A DNA stretch of 64,000 nt from IMG/VR virus record IMGVR_UViG_3300010373_000045, positions 1-64,000 of that record; one strand, given 5' to 3'. The position numbers were made by a program, and so were the translations under genes. Origin of the DNA: a virus. Shown piece by piece: positions 1 through 8,311 of this stretch. Position 1 is the first letter of the stretch. Every line of letters starts with the position of its first letter. Under the pieces are notes generated by a model. The model saw only the letters and a list, made by a program, of their open reading frames with translations. It had not been told where the DNA came from and did not search any database.

Positions 1-8
1 ATGGGAAT

Positions 9-380
9 GTGGCCAAAGAGATTGTGACAGATTCTAATGTAGTTTTGCGGATGATTGATCTTCCAAAACTAAAAGAGAAAGACTCAAACAAAGGGGCTGA
101 GCGGCGCGACTGGATCGCATTGGGAAAACTGAAGATAGCGATTTCCAATGCAGCACATAAGCGCGACGGTAAAATCATCGAAAACAACGAAGAAGTCCGT
201 TGCTTCGTATGCGGCGGTCAAATCGTTGATCTGACCGGTTCCGATTCGCAGGTAGGCTGCGCCAAGGGACATTTGTCTGACGGCGACCATAATATTGTAA
301 GGTGGATTTTTTCGCAAACCCGTGGAAATAATGTGCAATCGGAAGGTTTGCGAAAAAAGAGCATGGCGGCCCATGCGTAA
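9..380 (+). CDS. small zinc-binding-like protein, possibly 5'-truncated
   Basis: 123 residues from a GTG; the frame stays open to the window edge, so the true start may lie upstream. Cys65 and Cys68 (CFVCGG) with Cys84 and His87 (GCAKGH) could bind one zinc. The rest is lysine-rich and not recognised. It ends just before the hairpin-repeat region at 411-645. Function unknown. Confidence 0.6.
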   Translation: MAKEIVTDSNVVLRMIDLPKLKEKDSNKGAERRDWIALGKLKIAISNAAHKRDGKIIENNEEVRCFVCGGQIVDLTGSDSQVGCAKGHLSDGDHNIVRWIFSQTRGNNVQSEGLRKKSMAAHA

Positions 381-410
381 AGTGCTGTATATTCGTGCCT
401 TACCAGAGCG

Positions 411-447
411 GTTGCAGAACTGTGTCCAACGGAAAGGGTGTTGGAAC
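411..447 (+). repeat. hairpin repeat copy R1 (CRISPR-repeat-like)
   Basis: The core 424-447 is GTCCAAC, a 7-nt loop GGAAAGG, then GTGTTGGAAC; TCCAAC pairs with GTTGGA. The upstream TGCAGAACTG is shared with copy R2. The 35 nt ending at 447 are identical to the 35 nt ending at 510. It lies in a 295-base stretch (381-675) where I see no convincing gene. The 3' hairpin followed by AC resembles the repeat ends of type V CRISPR arrays, but no cas gene is visible. Confidence 0.7.
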
Positions 448-475
448 GACTACCTTTACCACCATCATTCGCGTA

Positions 476-510
476 TGCAGAACTGTGTCCAACGGAAAGG
501 GTGTTGGAAC
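476..510 (+). repeat. hairpin repeat copy R2
   Basis: Exact 35-nt copy of R1, separated from it by 28 nt, as a repeat-spacer-repeat unit would be. It is in the same orientation and forms the same TCCAAC/GTTGGA stem. Confidence 0.7.
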
Positions 511-530
511 TTCTTCGAGAGTGGACCAAA

Positions 531-554
531 GTCCAGCAGAAGGGATGTTGGAAC
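531..554 (+). repeat. hairpin repeat copy R3 (variant)
   Basis: GTCCAGC, loop AGAAGGG, ATGTTGGAAC; the stem keeps one G-T pair. It is followed by CGAAAAGCGCAAA. The order 'R1-type copy then this variant' recurs on the minus strand at 29508-29418, so a block has been duplicated and inverted. Confidence 0.65.
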
Positions 555-617
555 CGAAAAGCGCAAATACCTGCCGCAAACGCAAAACTAATGAAGATAT
601 ACCGGCAAGCACAGGCA

Positions 618-645
618 TCAGTTGTTACAGAATGGGTGTTGGAAC
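618..645 (+). repeat. partial hairpin repeat copy R4
   Basis: Only the 3' half is conserved (CAGAATGGGTGTTGGAAC); the 5' arm has decayed to GTTGTTA and no longer pairs. It lies 30 bases upstream of the gene at 676, in its 5' leader. Confidence 0.5.
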
Positions 646-675
646 ATCGAAATGTTACAGTCGGAGGACTAAAAC

Positions 676-1131
676 ATGAGCAATAAATCAGAACAGAAAG
701 CATTTGATCGATTTCGGAAATGGTGCGAACGAACAAAACAAGAACCATCTTCAAAGATGCTGCGCCTGTGGGATGAAAAACACAATCGCGGCTTACTTAT
801 CGCCGGATGGTCACAAGCTGAACTGTTAGAGCTTGGCAAGGACCAAGTTTATTCCACAATATTTAACCGGTATTCAATGATTACCGTAAAGTATGAAGCA
901 AGGAAGATTCACATAGCCGCCATAAGACTCTCTAGGAGCGCTGGAGAGCATCGGATGGTAGATATGGCTATGCCGTCGCTCACGACCAAACAACTTGAAA
1001 ATATACGGGAAAAAGCCGAGAAGGCACTTACTACCGCAATTATCCGCTTGAAGATTTTGAATCTATCCAACCAGGAAATAGCGGATATTTTCCATAGAGC
1101 ACTAAACGAAATTTCAGAGGATGCTGCATGA
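676..1131 (+). CDS. hypothetical protein
   Basis: 151 residues, ATG with GGAGGA 9 bases upstream. Charged and mostly helical by composition, with a C-terminal segment (IRLKILNLSNQEIADIFHRA, about residues 118-137) that resembles a helix-turn-helix. Its stop overlaps the next start (ATGA). First gene of a translationally coupled series. Function unknown. Confidence 0.75.
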   Translation: MSNKSEQKAFDRFRKWCERTKQEPSSKMLRLWDEKHNRGLLIAGWSQAELLELGKDQVYSTIFNRYSMITVKYEARKIHIAAIRLSRSAGEHRMVDMAMPSLTTKQLENIREKAEKALTTAIIRLKILNLSNQEIADIFHRALNEISEDAA

Positions 1132-1436
1132 ATCGTTTATCCAATGCCGCTCGTAAACTTATGGATGAGTTAGCATTCCATGTATCTGTACAGAATGGAC
1201 GTTTTAAACCGACAAAACATACTGAAACTTTACTTCAGGAAGTTGGAGAAGCGATTAAGGAAACCGAGACAACCGAAGCCGACTTCCGCGAATTAAATCT
1301 ACAGAACATGATTGCGGTCGTACCGATAGATACAGGTCGCTGCTTCTATGGTACATGCACCAGAAAAGATAAACACTGGCATGTATTCGACAGTACCGGT
1401 CTTATGGTTGCCATCCTTGAAAGGAAGTCTACATGA
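1128..1436 (+). CDS. hypothetical protein
   Basis: 102 residues, overlapping its neighbours on both sides by 4 bases (ATGA). The N-terminal half is helical; the C-terminal half (VVPIDTGRCFYGTC then WHVFDS) suggests a small beta fold. No recognisable family. Confidence 0.7.
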   Translation: MNRLSNAARKLMDELAFHVSVQNGRFKPTKHTETLLQEVGEAIKETETTEADFRELNLQNMIAVVPIDTGRCFYGTCTRKDKHWHVFDSTGLMVAILERKST

Positions 1437-1717
1437 ACGCCACTGAAAGAAAAGTTGCCATCAATAAAATGAAAATGGCTTCGGCCGCTTTTTATTCAGC
1501 CGCAGTCCAAATCGGCAACCATCCGTTCATTGAGTTTTGTGGCTTAATGAACGAATATATTAAGGCGTGTGAAGAAGCGCACAAGAAGGGCATCGACTTT
1601 TCGGAATGCAACGCCCATACCGGACAATCTCTACCGCTTGAATCGCATATGGTCAATTACATCAATGAGAAGCTGGAGTGTATCTTTACCGGACACAGCG
1701 TTATGGACACGAAGTGA
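1433..1717 (+). CDS. hypothetical protein
   Basis: 94 residues, start overlaps the previous stop by 4 bases. Helical, with several Cys and His residues but no paired zinc motif. Followed after 6 bases by the HTH gene. Unknown function. Confidence 0.7.
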   Translation: MNATERKVAINKMKMASAAFYSAAVQIGNHPFIEFCGLMNEYIKACEEAHKKGIDFSECNAHTGQSLPLESHMVNYINEKLECIFTGHSVMDTK

Positions 1718-1723
1718 GGTCTT

Positions 1724-2074
1724 ATGGAAAAGAGTAAGGAACTACAGGAATTCTTTTATAAAATCGGTAAAGCTGGCGGGAAGGCTCGCGCAAAGAAGTA
1801 TTCGCGCAAAAAAATCCGCGAGTGGGGACGTATGGGCGGCAGGCAAAAACTGCTGACCGACGAACAGGTTGCAGAAATCGTAGTAAAACTCAAGGCCGGC
1901 ACCTCTCAGGCGGAAGTTGCGAAGATGTATAGTGTCTCCGCATCGACTGTTTGTTTGATTTGGAATCGGCAAAAAAAGAAGAAGCGAAATAATGGGCACA
2001 AAAAAGACAGACAACAGAAGCCTGATGGACAAGCAGAACCTCCGGTACAAGGTGATCAAAGAAGCGCAGCTTGA
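1724..2074 (+). CDS. HTH DNA-binding protein
   Basis: 116 residues. Very basic N-terminus (KAGGKARAKKYSRKK), then a resolvase/transposase-type HTH at about residues 45-80 (LTDEQVAEIVVKLKAGTSQ then VSASTV). The Lys/Gln-rich tail overlaps the next gene by 83 bases in another frame, so the last 28 residues may be incidental. Probable small regulator or nucleoid-type protein; target unknown. Confidence 0.65.
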   Translation: MEKSKELQEFFYKIGKAGGKARAKKYSRKKIREWGRMGGRQKLLTDEQVAEIVVKLKAGTSQAEVAKMYSVSASTVCLIWNRQKKKKRNNGHKKDRQQKPDGQAEPPVQGDQRSAA

Positions 2075-2633
2075 ACCACTGCGGGTCTTGGATCTATTTG
2101 CCGGTGAAGGTCATATCTGGAAGGGACTGCGCCAGCAATTAAATGTTTTAAGTTATACGCCTGTCGATAAAGACGATCGGCAACCTGGCACGATCCGCGT
2201 CAAGATAACTCCGCGCATTATTAAGGCACTTGACATAAGCCGTTACAACGCTATTGACATCGATACTTATGGCGACCCTTGGGAATTATGGAGTGAGCTC
2301 TTACCGCTCATTCGGTACAAGACGGCCGTATTTTTAACTCGCGGCAAAGTAACCTACGGCGCCGGCAAGATGCCGATCAGTAAAGCAATGAAGCGCGCCA
2401 TGGGTATTCCCGAACACTGGGATGTGCCAGGTAAGGTTGATCTCATGGAGTACGGCGATCGGTGCCAATTAACGCAGCAATGCCCAACAGCCAAAATTAC
2501 ATCTGGCTACGTAATCAGACTTCTTAGAGTCGATTATTATGGAATGATCGTGGAACCGACCAATGAAAACGGTGAAATCATTTCTCCTAAGAATGAACAA
2601 CAGCCAAGCAGAATCCTAACATTGGATCAATGA
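1992..2633 (+). CDS. class I SAM methyltransferase-like protein
   Basis: 213 residues. LRVLDLFAGEGHIWKGL at about residues 30-46 is a glycine-rich SAM-binding loop, followed by a conserved acidic pair (VDKDD) and IDIDTYGDPWELW, which fit the class I methyltransferase fold. No catalytic NPPY or PC motif is seen, so base methylation is not shown; the substrate is unknown. An in-frame ATG at 2025 is an alternative start that would shorten the overlap with the previous gene. Confidence 0.6.
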   Translation: MGTKKTDNRSLMDKQNLRYKVIKEAQLEPLRVLDLFAGEGHIWKGLRQQLNVLSYTPVDKDDRQPGTIRVKITPRIIKALDISRYNAIDIDTYGDPWELWSELLPLIRYKTAVFLTRGKVTYGAGKMPISKAMKRAMGIPEHWDVPGKVDLMEYGDRCQLTQQCPTAKITSGYVIRLLRVDYYGMIVEPTNENGEIISPKNEQQPSRILTLDQ

Positions 2634-2634
2634 C

Positions 2635-3012
2635 ATGCTATGCCCATTCTGTGCAAAGAAGTTTTCACCCCACGAGATAGATTGGCACACGATTCAGTGT
2701 GCTTCGTACCTGCTGCGTTATGCAGAGAACCATATCTATAAACTCGAAAACCGTATCCGTAAACTCGAAAAGAAACTACGAGAACAGGAAATACAGCCAA
2801 CTGAACTCGTAAACAAAGAAATCATGATGCTGGCATTCGAAATTCATGACCGTCGCGGACCGCGACACGTAGAGAATTTCCGTCAGGGAATACTTGATAC
2901 GACAGGACGCGATTGTAATTGCATTTATCTTGCGCATCTGGAAATAGCAGACCGTCTCTTAAAGGCAGAAGAAAAGACACCACCGACCCGCATCTTTTCT
3001 CTTGCAGAATAG
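2635..3012 (+). CDS. zinc-finger coiled-coil protein
   Basis: 125 residues. MLCPFCAKKFSPHEIDWHTIQC gives a CxxC plus HxxxxC zinc site at residues 3-22, followed by a coiled coil rich in Lys/Glu/Leu (residues 30-60). One base after the methyltransferase-like gene, so probably the same operon. Ends with TAG; role unknown. Confidence 0.7.
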   Translation: MLCPFCAKKFSPHEIDWHTIQCASYLLRYAENHIYKLENRIRKLEKKLREQEIQPTELVNKEIMMLAFEIHDRRGPRHVENFRQGILDTTGRDCNCIYLAHLEIADRLLKAEEKTPPTRIFSLAE

Positions 3013-3049
3013 GCACTAATTCCGCAATAAAAACCGTTATAAATTCCTG

Positions 3050-3078
3050 TTGTAGAAGTTAGACTCCAAGTATATAAT
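3050..3078 (+). promoter_or_regulatory. sigma70-like promoter
   Basis: TTGTAG at 3050-3055, a 17-base spacer and a perfect TATAAT at 3073-3078 in the gap before the Gp37/Gp68-type gene at 3116. Suggests host sigma70-type RNA polymerase reads this operon. Confidence 0.6.
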
Positions 3079-3115
3079 CACACTTTCACAACTATATAAG
3101 TACAGGAGCATCAAA

Positions 3116-3898
3116 GTGGGAGATAGCACCCGTATTTCATGGGCTAACCGCACGTTGAATTTCTGGATTGGTTGTCGCGTTGTAAGCGAGGAATGTGACA
3201 AGTGTTACGCAAAAGTTTTGATTGAGCGCACACGCGGAAAAGGATCATTCGATACTATAACGCGCACAAAGACATGGAACGATCCAAAGCGTTGGCAGAG
3301 AGAGGCAGCCAGCGCAAACCGCTGCGATTTGGTTTTTACTTGTTCTCTCTCCGACTTTTTTATTCAGCAAGCCGATGCGTGGCGTCCGGAGGCTTGGCAG
3401 ATTATTCATGACACGCCAAACCTGATCTATCAGATTCTGACCAAGCGGCCACAGTTAATCGAAAAGCGATTGCCGGCGGATTGGGGAAGTGGCTATCCAA
3501 ATGTGTGGTTGGGAACAAGTGTTGGACTTAAGAAGCACTTGAAACGTATGGATGTTTTGCGTAACATTCCTGCCGCAGTCAGGTTTGCATCGCTCGAACC
3601 GTTACTTGAAGACATTTGTCCTGAACTGGAAGAACATGTTGACGGATTTCATCAACTTATTGTGGGAGGCGAAAGTGGCAATAACTCCCACAACTTTCGA
3701 CCAATGGAACATGACTGGGCGCGTAAGATTTTGACGATTTGCCGCGCGCGCGATATGGCCTTCTTTTTTAAGCAATCTGCCGCTGTCAGAACTGAAATGG
3801 GAACAGAGCTCGATGGCAAGACCTACCACGAATATCCGAAACAGTATGCGACGTATTGCAAACAAATGAAGAACAAAAATCTTTTTACAGGAGCATAA
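3116..3898 (+). CDS. phage Gp37/Gp68 family (DUF5131) three-Cys protein
   Basis: 260 residues from GTG, GGAG 10 bases upstream. The N-terminus has SWANRTLNFWIGC then CDKCYA, the three-cysteine cluster of the Gp37/Gp68 family, which is related to radical-SAM-like iron-sulfur proteins. ILTKRPQ, WLGTSV, FASLEPLLEDI and IVGGESG are family hallmarks. Reaction unknown. A promoter lies just upstream and a small zinc-ribbon gene follows after one base. Confidence 0.85.
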   Translation: MGDSTRISWANRTLNFWIGCRVVSEECDKCYAKVLIERTRGKGSFDTITRTKTWNDPKRWQREAASANRCDLVFTCSLSDFFIQQADAWRPEAWQIIHDTPNLIYQILTKRPQLIEKRLPADWGSGYPNVWLGTSVGLKKHLKRMDVLRNIPAAVRFASLEPLLEDICPELEEHVDGFHQLIVGGESGNNSHNFRPMEHDWARKILTICRARDMAFFFKQSAAVRTEMGTELDGKTYHEYPKQYATYCKQMKNKNLFTGA

Positions 3899-3899
3899 C

Positions 3900-4043
3900 G
3901 TGGAAGATTTTGACGTGGAATGCGATTACGACGACAATGGCGACCCAATTTGTCCAGATTGCGAATCACGCGACATTGATTTAGTAAACGGCGACCACGG
4001 CTATAGGTGTAATCGCTGCAAATCCACCTTCACCGTTCCATAA
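3900..4043 (+). CDS. small zinc-ribbon protein
   Basis: 47 residues from GTG, starting one base after the upstream stop. CPDC and CNRC about 24 residues apart form a one-zinc ribbon; the N-terminus is strongly acidic. One of many tiny zinc ribbons here; a protein- or nucleic-acid-binding role is a guess. Confidence 0.7.
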   Translation: MEDFDVECDYDDNGDPICPDCESRDIDLVNGDHGYRCNRCKSTFTVP

Positions 4044-4063
4044 GATAAGAAAGGATAATCACT

Positions 4064-4543
4064 GTGAATGCGAGGCAAAAGAAATTCGTTCTGGAAAAGC
4101 TAATCCCATTCATCCAACGAGAGCATGGACGCGGCTTTGGAATGTCTTCCTGGAGAAAAACAGACACGCCTGGTTATTACAGTAGTATGGACGGAATAGC
4201 GCGAAAGGTTCCGCCGTGTGGAACGTTGTGCTGTATTGGCGGATCCATAGCCGTTCTCAAGAAAATCGACGACGACTATATAACCGGTCCGGCAAGTATC
4301 CGCAGGTTTTGCGAAAGACATTCCAAAAGAGTTCTCGGCTTGGATCCTGAAATAGCTTACGGGTTATTTATGGGATGGAATACAAGTAATTCATTATGTG
4401 AATACCTATGGCCGACCGCTTATAGGTTGAGGTTTGATGATGCGAATTGTCCCGAAGATGTTGCAGAAGTTGCTGCAAGTCTTTTGAGGTTGGTTTGCGA
4501 AACAAATGGACGGTGCATGGAACCTGTCTCAGGAGAGAAATAG
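4064..4543 (+). CDS. hypothetical protein of the CGTxCCIxG family
   Basis: 159 residues from GTG, AAAGGA upstream. PCGTLCCIGG near residue 50 is shared with the product of 34034-34525 (CKTVCCIAGE), including the preceding aromatic region and a later FxxxxxWPTxxR segment, so the two are diverged paralogues on opposite strands. Function unknown; the double Cys suggests metal or disulfide chemistry. Confidence 0.7.
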   Translation: MNARQKKFVLEKLIPFIQREHGRGFGMSSWRKTDTPGYYSSMDGIARKVPPCGTLCCIGGSIAVLKKIDDDYITGPASIRRFCERHSKRVLGLDPEIAYGLFMGWNTSNSLCEYLWPTAYRLRFDDANCPEDVAEVAASLLRLVCETNGRCMEPVSGEK

Positions 4544-4544
4544 A

Positions 4545-5159
4545 ATGAGCGGACTTGGAATCGGTTTCTTTTTCATCTGGATTCTGAACTTTGGTATTAG
4601 CTGGCTCAATGCTTGGGGCGTCGGGCGCACGTGGATTGAGTCGAAAGCACAGGGCGGATTCACGCATTTCGTTACTTGGTGCGCCGCAATTATGTCCGGC
4701 TGCGGATTCACTTGGTGCTATCTATTCGTACTTGGATATCTGGCTGGTACCATTCATTATCACGGCCATGTTCTATTGGCACCTCGTTATGTCAACGCCA
4801 TGATCGAGCTCGGGTACTTGGTGATTATTCTCCCAATCATCGGCTCGGGTATTGGCATAACCATTTCAAGCTGGCAATCCTTTTGGCGTAACCGCGACTT
4901 TGCAAGCGGCGGCATTGCGGCCTATAACACGTTTGCGCAGGTCTATAACACTATCGATGCGATACGCGCGATGCCAGAGATTTTGCGGGACGTCACGAGC
5001 GTATTTGACGATGATAATCGCGATTCAAATACGCTGGTATTTCTATTGGTATTACTGGCACTCGCTGCCGGATTTTTCACTACGTTCACCATTATCGAAC
5101 ACGCTGCCAGGGTTAAGCGCCTAGAAGTGTCGGCGCAGATGGCGAGTCTTCGCCGGTGA
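4545..5159 (+). CDS. polytopic membrane protein
   Basis: 204 residues from ATG with AGGAGAG 8 bases upstream (an in-frame upstream ATG at 4506 would overlap the previous gene). About four hydrophobic segments: residues 5-25, 45-75, 88-110 and 165-190. The soluble part between the last two holds a helical stretch. Sits in the host envelope; role unknown. Confidence 0.75.
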   Translation: MSGLGIGFFFIWILNFGISWLNAWGVGRTWIESKAQGGFTHFVTWCAAIMSGCGFTWCYLFVLGYLAGTIHYHGHVLLAPRYVNAMIELGYLVIILPIIGSGIGITISSWQSFWRNRDFASGGIAAYNTFAQVYNTIDAIRAMPEILRDVTSVFDDDNRDSNTLVFLLVLLALAAGFFTTFTIIEHAARVKRLEVSAQMASLRR

Positions 5160-5479
5160 TTCACCTTCGCATTACTGACAACCCCATAATGGCATTACGC
5201 TGTCAGGATTTGCGTAACCCCAAAATAAAAGACCGCTGGCTAGCCGCCCAGGGCAAGACATTCTTTGCGCGGCGCGTTTCCCTTAGCCGCGTTGAACCAA
5301 CAAACCGCTGTATGGCAAGAGAATATTTTGAGATTGTTTCCGACCCGTTTGAATTGGATTCGCGGCCCAAGATGATGGGACGCAAAGATGTAATCGTCTG
5401 CGGCCACCTGATAGAACGAATCCCGCTTGATTTAAATCTTCTGAAAGGAGGTCACGATGAAACGAACGTTCACCGATAG
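5156..5479 (+). CDS. hypothetical protein
   Basis: 107 residues from GTG overlapping the membrane protein stop. Basic and mixed alpha/beta by composition. The 3' end overlaps the next small gene by 23 bases. No family recognised. Confidence 0.6.
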   Translation: MIHLRITDNPIMALRCQDLRNPKIKDRWLAAQGKTFFARRVSLSRVEPTNRCMAREYFEIVSDPFELDSRPKMMGRKDVIVCGHLIERIPLDLNLLKGGHDETNVHR

Positions 5480-5636
5480 ACGCCGGAAGCATCAGCACTG
5501 GCAAACAACAGTGTTTTACAAGGATGGCGAGAAGTTTGCTCGGGTCTATATTAATAAAGAACGTGCCATCCAATTCGCCGATCGGCAAAAGAAGTCGCCA
5601 ATCGTCGTCAGAACCACCGTTAAGGAAGTTGATTAA
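5457..5636 (+). CDS. small basic protein
   Basis: 59 residues with a near-perfect Shine-Dalgarno (AAAGGAGG) 5 bases before ATG. Sequence MKRTFTDRRRKHQHWQTTVF then YKDGEKFARVYINKERAIQF looks like a small beta-rich, positively charged fold that may bind nucleic acid. Unknown. Confidence 0.7.
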   Translation: MKRTFTDRRRKHQHWQTTVFYKDGEKFARVYINKERAIQFADRQKKSPIVVRTTVKEVD

Positions 5637-5677
5637 AACGTTTTCAGAATTACAAATCCAAAAACAAGGGAGAAACA

Positions 5678-6052
5678 ATGATTATCGGAGAAAGGCTGCA
5701 ACAGTTACGTGAAGAAAAGAAGATGTCGCAGGGTGACATCGAGAAACGCACCGGACTCTTGCGCTGCTATATTAGCCGCGTGGAGAACGGTCATACCGTG
5801 CCGTCAGTTGAGACTTTGGAGAAGATGGCGCGCGCCATGGAAATCCCGCTCTATCAGATTTTTGTCGATCCAAGCATCAAGGCACCGGCGAACCTTGGCA
5901 GTATCACAGCAGCAACAACGGCCAACGGTTCGACGGTCAAATCCAAGAGCCTTGCCCCATTCCTTCGTATTATTCCAAAGCTTGGAGAGCGCGACCGGAA
6001 GCTTTTACTTCATGTCGCGTCTGGCATGATGCGCAAGATCAAAGCCGCCTAA
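5678..6052 (+). CDS. XRE-family transcriptional regulator
   Basis: 124 residues. A textbook cro/C1-type HTH fills residues 5-58 (GERLQQLREEKKMSQGDIEK, then TGLLRCYISRVENGHTVPS). The wording of this HTH closely matches a regulator type common in Acidobacteria, which supports that host (recalled, not searched). The C-terminal half is low-complexity then helical. Probable regulator of the following parB-like operon. Confidence 0.85.
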   Translation: MIIGERLQQLREEKKMSQGDIEKRTGLLRCYISRVENGHTVPSVETLEKMARAMEIPLYQIFVDPSIKAPANLGSITAATTANGSTVKSKSLAPFLRIIPKLGERDRKLLLHVASGMMRKIKAA

Positions 6053-6075
6053 ACCAAATCCAGCCCGGAGGTAGC

Positions 6076-6252
6076 ATGGCGAAGAAACAGGTGTCCGTTC
6101 ATGTGGACGCTATTCCATTGCAATCTGCGACCCTTTGTCAGGACTGCCATATGATCACGTCTGCCAAGAACGGACACTGTCCGGTTTGTGGAAGCACCGC
6201 ATTAATGAATATCGGTCAAATTCTCGAAAGGGAGAACAATGAATCTAATTGA
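6076..6252 (+). CDS. small zinc-finger protein
   Basis: 58 residues, GGAGG 7 bases before ATG. CQDC (21-24) and CPVC (35-38) form a short zinc ribbon. The last 14 bases overlap the start of the ParB-like gene, so the two are likely co-translated. Confidence 0.65.
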   Translation: MAKKQVSVHVDAIPLQSATLCQDCHMITSAKNGHCPVCGSTALMNIGQILERENNESN

Positions 6253-7771
6253 AGTTCCGATAGGTAATCTTTCGGTTGATCCAAACAATCCGCGAAAGCA
6301 GTTCGATAAAGAGCAGATGGGCGAACTCGCGGACACAATCAAAACGCACGGAATCCTCCAGCCGATTCTGGTCATTCCACAGAATGGCTCTGGAACTTTC
6401 CGCATTATCGCTGGTGAGCGGCGTTGGCGCGCGGCCGGTTTAGCTGGTCTCAAGACTGTACCGTGTCTAAACCGCGATGATCTGAACGAGGCAGAAATTG
6501 CAGAAATTCAGAACATCGAGAATCTTCAACGCGCGGACCTTCATCCCCTAGATGAAGCACTTGGATATCAACGTATTCAAGGAGACCCAAAGAACATCAG
6601 TCTGCGCGTCGGGAAGTCGGAATCCTACATTCGTATGCGCTTGGTCCTTGTGAACCTTATTTCCGAAGCACAAAAAATGTTTCGGACTAATAAGTTCACG
6701 CTATCCCATGCGATTCTGATCGCGCGGCAACAACCAGAACACCAAAAGGAAATTCTTACCTGGCTCAAGGAAGATCGCGGAGATACATTTGGCTCGCCAC
6801 ATCAATTGGCATACCAAATCCAAGAACAATTTCACCGACGACTAAAGGACGCACCATTCGACATCAAGGATGCAGAATTACTACCGGCTGCCGGGGCGTG
6901 TACCGGATGTCCGAAGCGCACTGGTGCAAATTCAATGCTGTTTCCGGACATCAAGGATAACGACACCTGTACCGACAATGTCTGTTATGGCAAGAAGTGC
7001 GAGGTGCTTCTTGAAAAACAGCTTGCCGCACATCCCAAGGCGGTTCATTTGACCGTTGGCGGCTGGGCCGGCGTGAAAGCCAAGGGAGCAATTGAATGGG
7101 TCCTTGCCGACAAAAAATGCAACGACACCACCGAAGGCATTGTTGTCGAAGTTGTCGGTCATGCCCATGAGAAACAGAATGCAAAACTTGGGCAGGTCAT
7201 CCGTATCTGCGACAACACGAAATGCAAGGTCCATTGGCAGGTCTACCGTGATCCATCGGCAGATACAGCGCAGAAAAAGCAACGAGAAGCCGAGAAAAAG
7301 CGCAAGACAGAGATTCGGCGCCGCGGTCTTGTCTTTGCTGAAATCGCCAAAACGAAATACGACATTGGCGAAGTTCAGCAACGCGCCGTGTTGGATTGGG
7401 CAATCGATAACTTGAGCAATGACACGGCTCGAGGATTGTGCAATGCCATGGGTTGGGACGTCGTCAAGGGGAAGTACGTCGAAAAGGATTTCGGCGCTAC
7501 CGTCAGAAAGATGCTTGCCAAAATCAGTGCGGCAGAAATCCCCCAATGGACGTATCAAATCATGATTGCCGATTCGGAACTATGGTTCTATTCGTCCCAA
7601 ACCGTCAAAGCCGACAATATGGAAGCCACCGCCAAGGTTCTCAAACTTCCAATGGGAGAGCTCGCCAAAAAAGCATCAATGAATAAGGCGCAGCTTGCGA
7701 AATTGGAAACGCAGGTCAAGAAAGGCGAGGCTGATGGGAAGAAGGCAAAAACAAAAGCCGCAGTCGCATAG
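6239..7771 (+). CDS. ParB-like partition/nuclease-family protein
   Basis: 510 residues, GGGAG 5 bases before ATG. The ParB/Srx domain fills residues 4-110: DPNNPRKQFD, GILQPILV, GERRWRAA (59-66) and the ENLQRADLHPLDEA box. An HTH-like region follows, then a middle domain with paired cysteines (CTGCPKRTG, CTDNVCYGKKC) and a Lys/Ala-rich C-terminus. ParB proteins bind parS and are CTP switches; no ParA and no obvious parS are in view. It could act in segregation of a plasmid-like prophage or in phage regulation. Confidence 0.85.
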   Translation: MNLIEVPIGNLSVDPNNPRKQFDKEQMGELADTIKTHGILQPILVIPQNGSGTFRIIAGERRWRAAGLAGLKTVPCLNRDDLNEAEIAEIQNIENLQRADLHPLDEALGYQRIQGDPKNISLRVGKSESYIRMRLVLVNLISEAQKMFRTNKFTLSHAILIARQQPEHQKEILTWLKEDRGDTFGSPHQLAYQIQEQFHRRLKDAPFDIKDAELLPAAGACTGCPKRTGANSMLFPDIKDNDTCTDNVCYGKKCEVLLEKQLAAHPKAVHLTVGGWAGVKAKGAIEWVLADKKCNDTTEGIVVEVVGHAHEKQNAKLGQVIRICDNTKCKVHWQVYRDPSADTAQKKQREAEKKRKTEIRRRGLVFAEIAKTKYDIGEVQQRAVLDWAIDNLSNDTARGLCNAMGWDVVKGKYVEKDFGATVRKMLAKISAAEIPQWTYQIMIADSELWFYSSQTVKADNMEATAKVLKLPMGELAKKASMNKAQLAKLETQVKKGEADGKKAKTKAAVA

Positions 7772-7799
7772 CGATACTCCACTGGAGGATCTGAAACCG

Positions 7800-8117
7800 G
7801 TGGACTACTGTCAAATGTGTGGCTCCAAGGATCGCTTGGAGCCAGCATTTGATGCTGACTGGCAACCCAAAACCCTATGCAATTCCTGCCGTATCGGTGC
7901 GGCAGAGATTTATAACGATAACCGCCACATCGATATTCTTAAGGCAAGAATTGCCGAAGCGAGATTTGCACTTGCACGTATTCCACACCACATAAACTGT
8001 GGCGAGACAGCCTGTTTTACAGGTAACGACACACAAGGGCCGTGTCTACGCATTGGTCAGTATCGCAGAATCGATCTCTTGGAGCGCAAATTAAAGCAAA
8101 GAAAGGCGCAAAGATGA
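7800..8117 (+). CDS. zinc-binding hypothetical protein
   Basis: 105 residues from GTG chosen because GGAGG lies 11 bases upstream; an in-frame ATG at 7734 would overlap the ParB-like gene. CQMCGSKD near the start and CNSC about 25 residues later form a zinc ribbon; a helical basic tail follows. ATGA overlap with the next gene. Confidence 0.6.
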   Translation: MDYCQMCGSKDRLEPAFDADWQPKTLCNSCRIGAAEIYNDNRHIDILKARIAEARFALARIPHHINCGETACFTGNDTQGPCLRIGQYRRIDLLERKLKQRKAQR

Positions 8118-8311
8118 AAGTTCAGGTTCTTGCTCATGCTTTCGATGGAATGCCAGGTCACGTAACAATCAGCAAGTCTGGCGAAGGTTACAATCTGCGC
8201 GTTGCCACATCGCGTGCCGTAGAAGACGTTCTTAGCGATGAACGCCTGAAACACAAGCGAATTGGCGAATTCAAGATGAGCGTTGTCGTGGTGAAGGACG
8301 GTGAGTCATGA
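8114..8311 (+). CDS. hypothetical protein
   Basis: 65 residues, start overlapping the previous stop. Beta-rich start (MKVQVLAHAF then HVTISKSGEGYNLRVATSRA), then a helix. No family recognised. Coupled to genes on both sides. Confidence 0.65.
   Translation: MKVQVLAHAFDGMPGHVTISKSGEGYNLRVATSRAVEDVLSDERLKHKRIGEFKMSVVVVKDGES

Noticed and set aside
438-686. Overlapping 80-95 codon frames through the repeat region at the left end
   Set aside because: All three frames run through identical hairpin repeats and share no protein-like features; non-coding repeats explain them better.
218-754. 178-codon minus-strand frame
   Set aside because: Shadow of plus-strand genes and of the repeats; Ser/Cys-rich, no start context.
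6932-7558. 208-codon minus-strand frame inside the parB-like gene
   Set aside because: Complete overlap with a clear ParB-like gene; no ribosome site.
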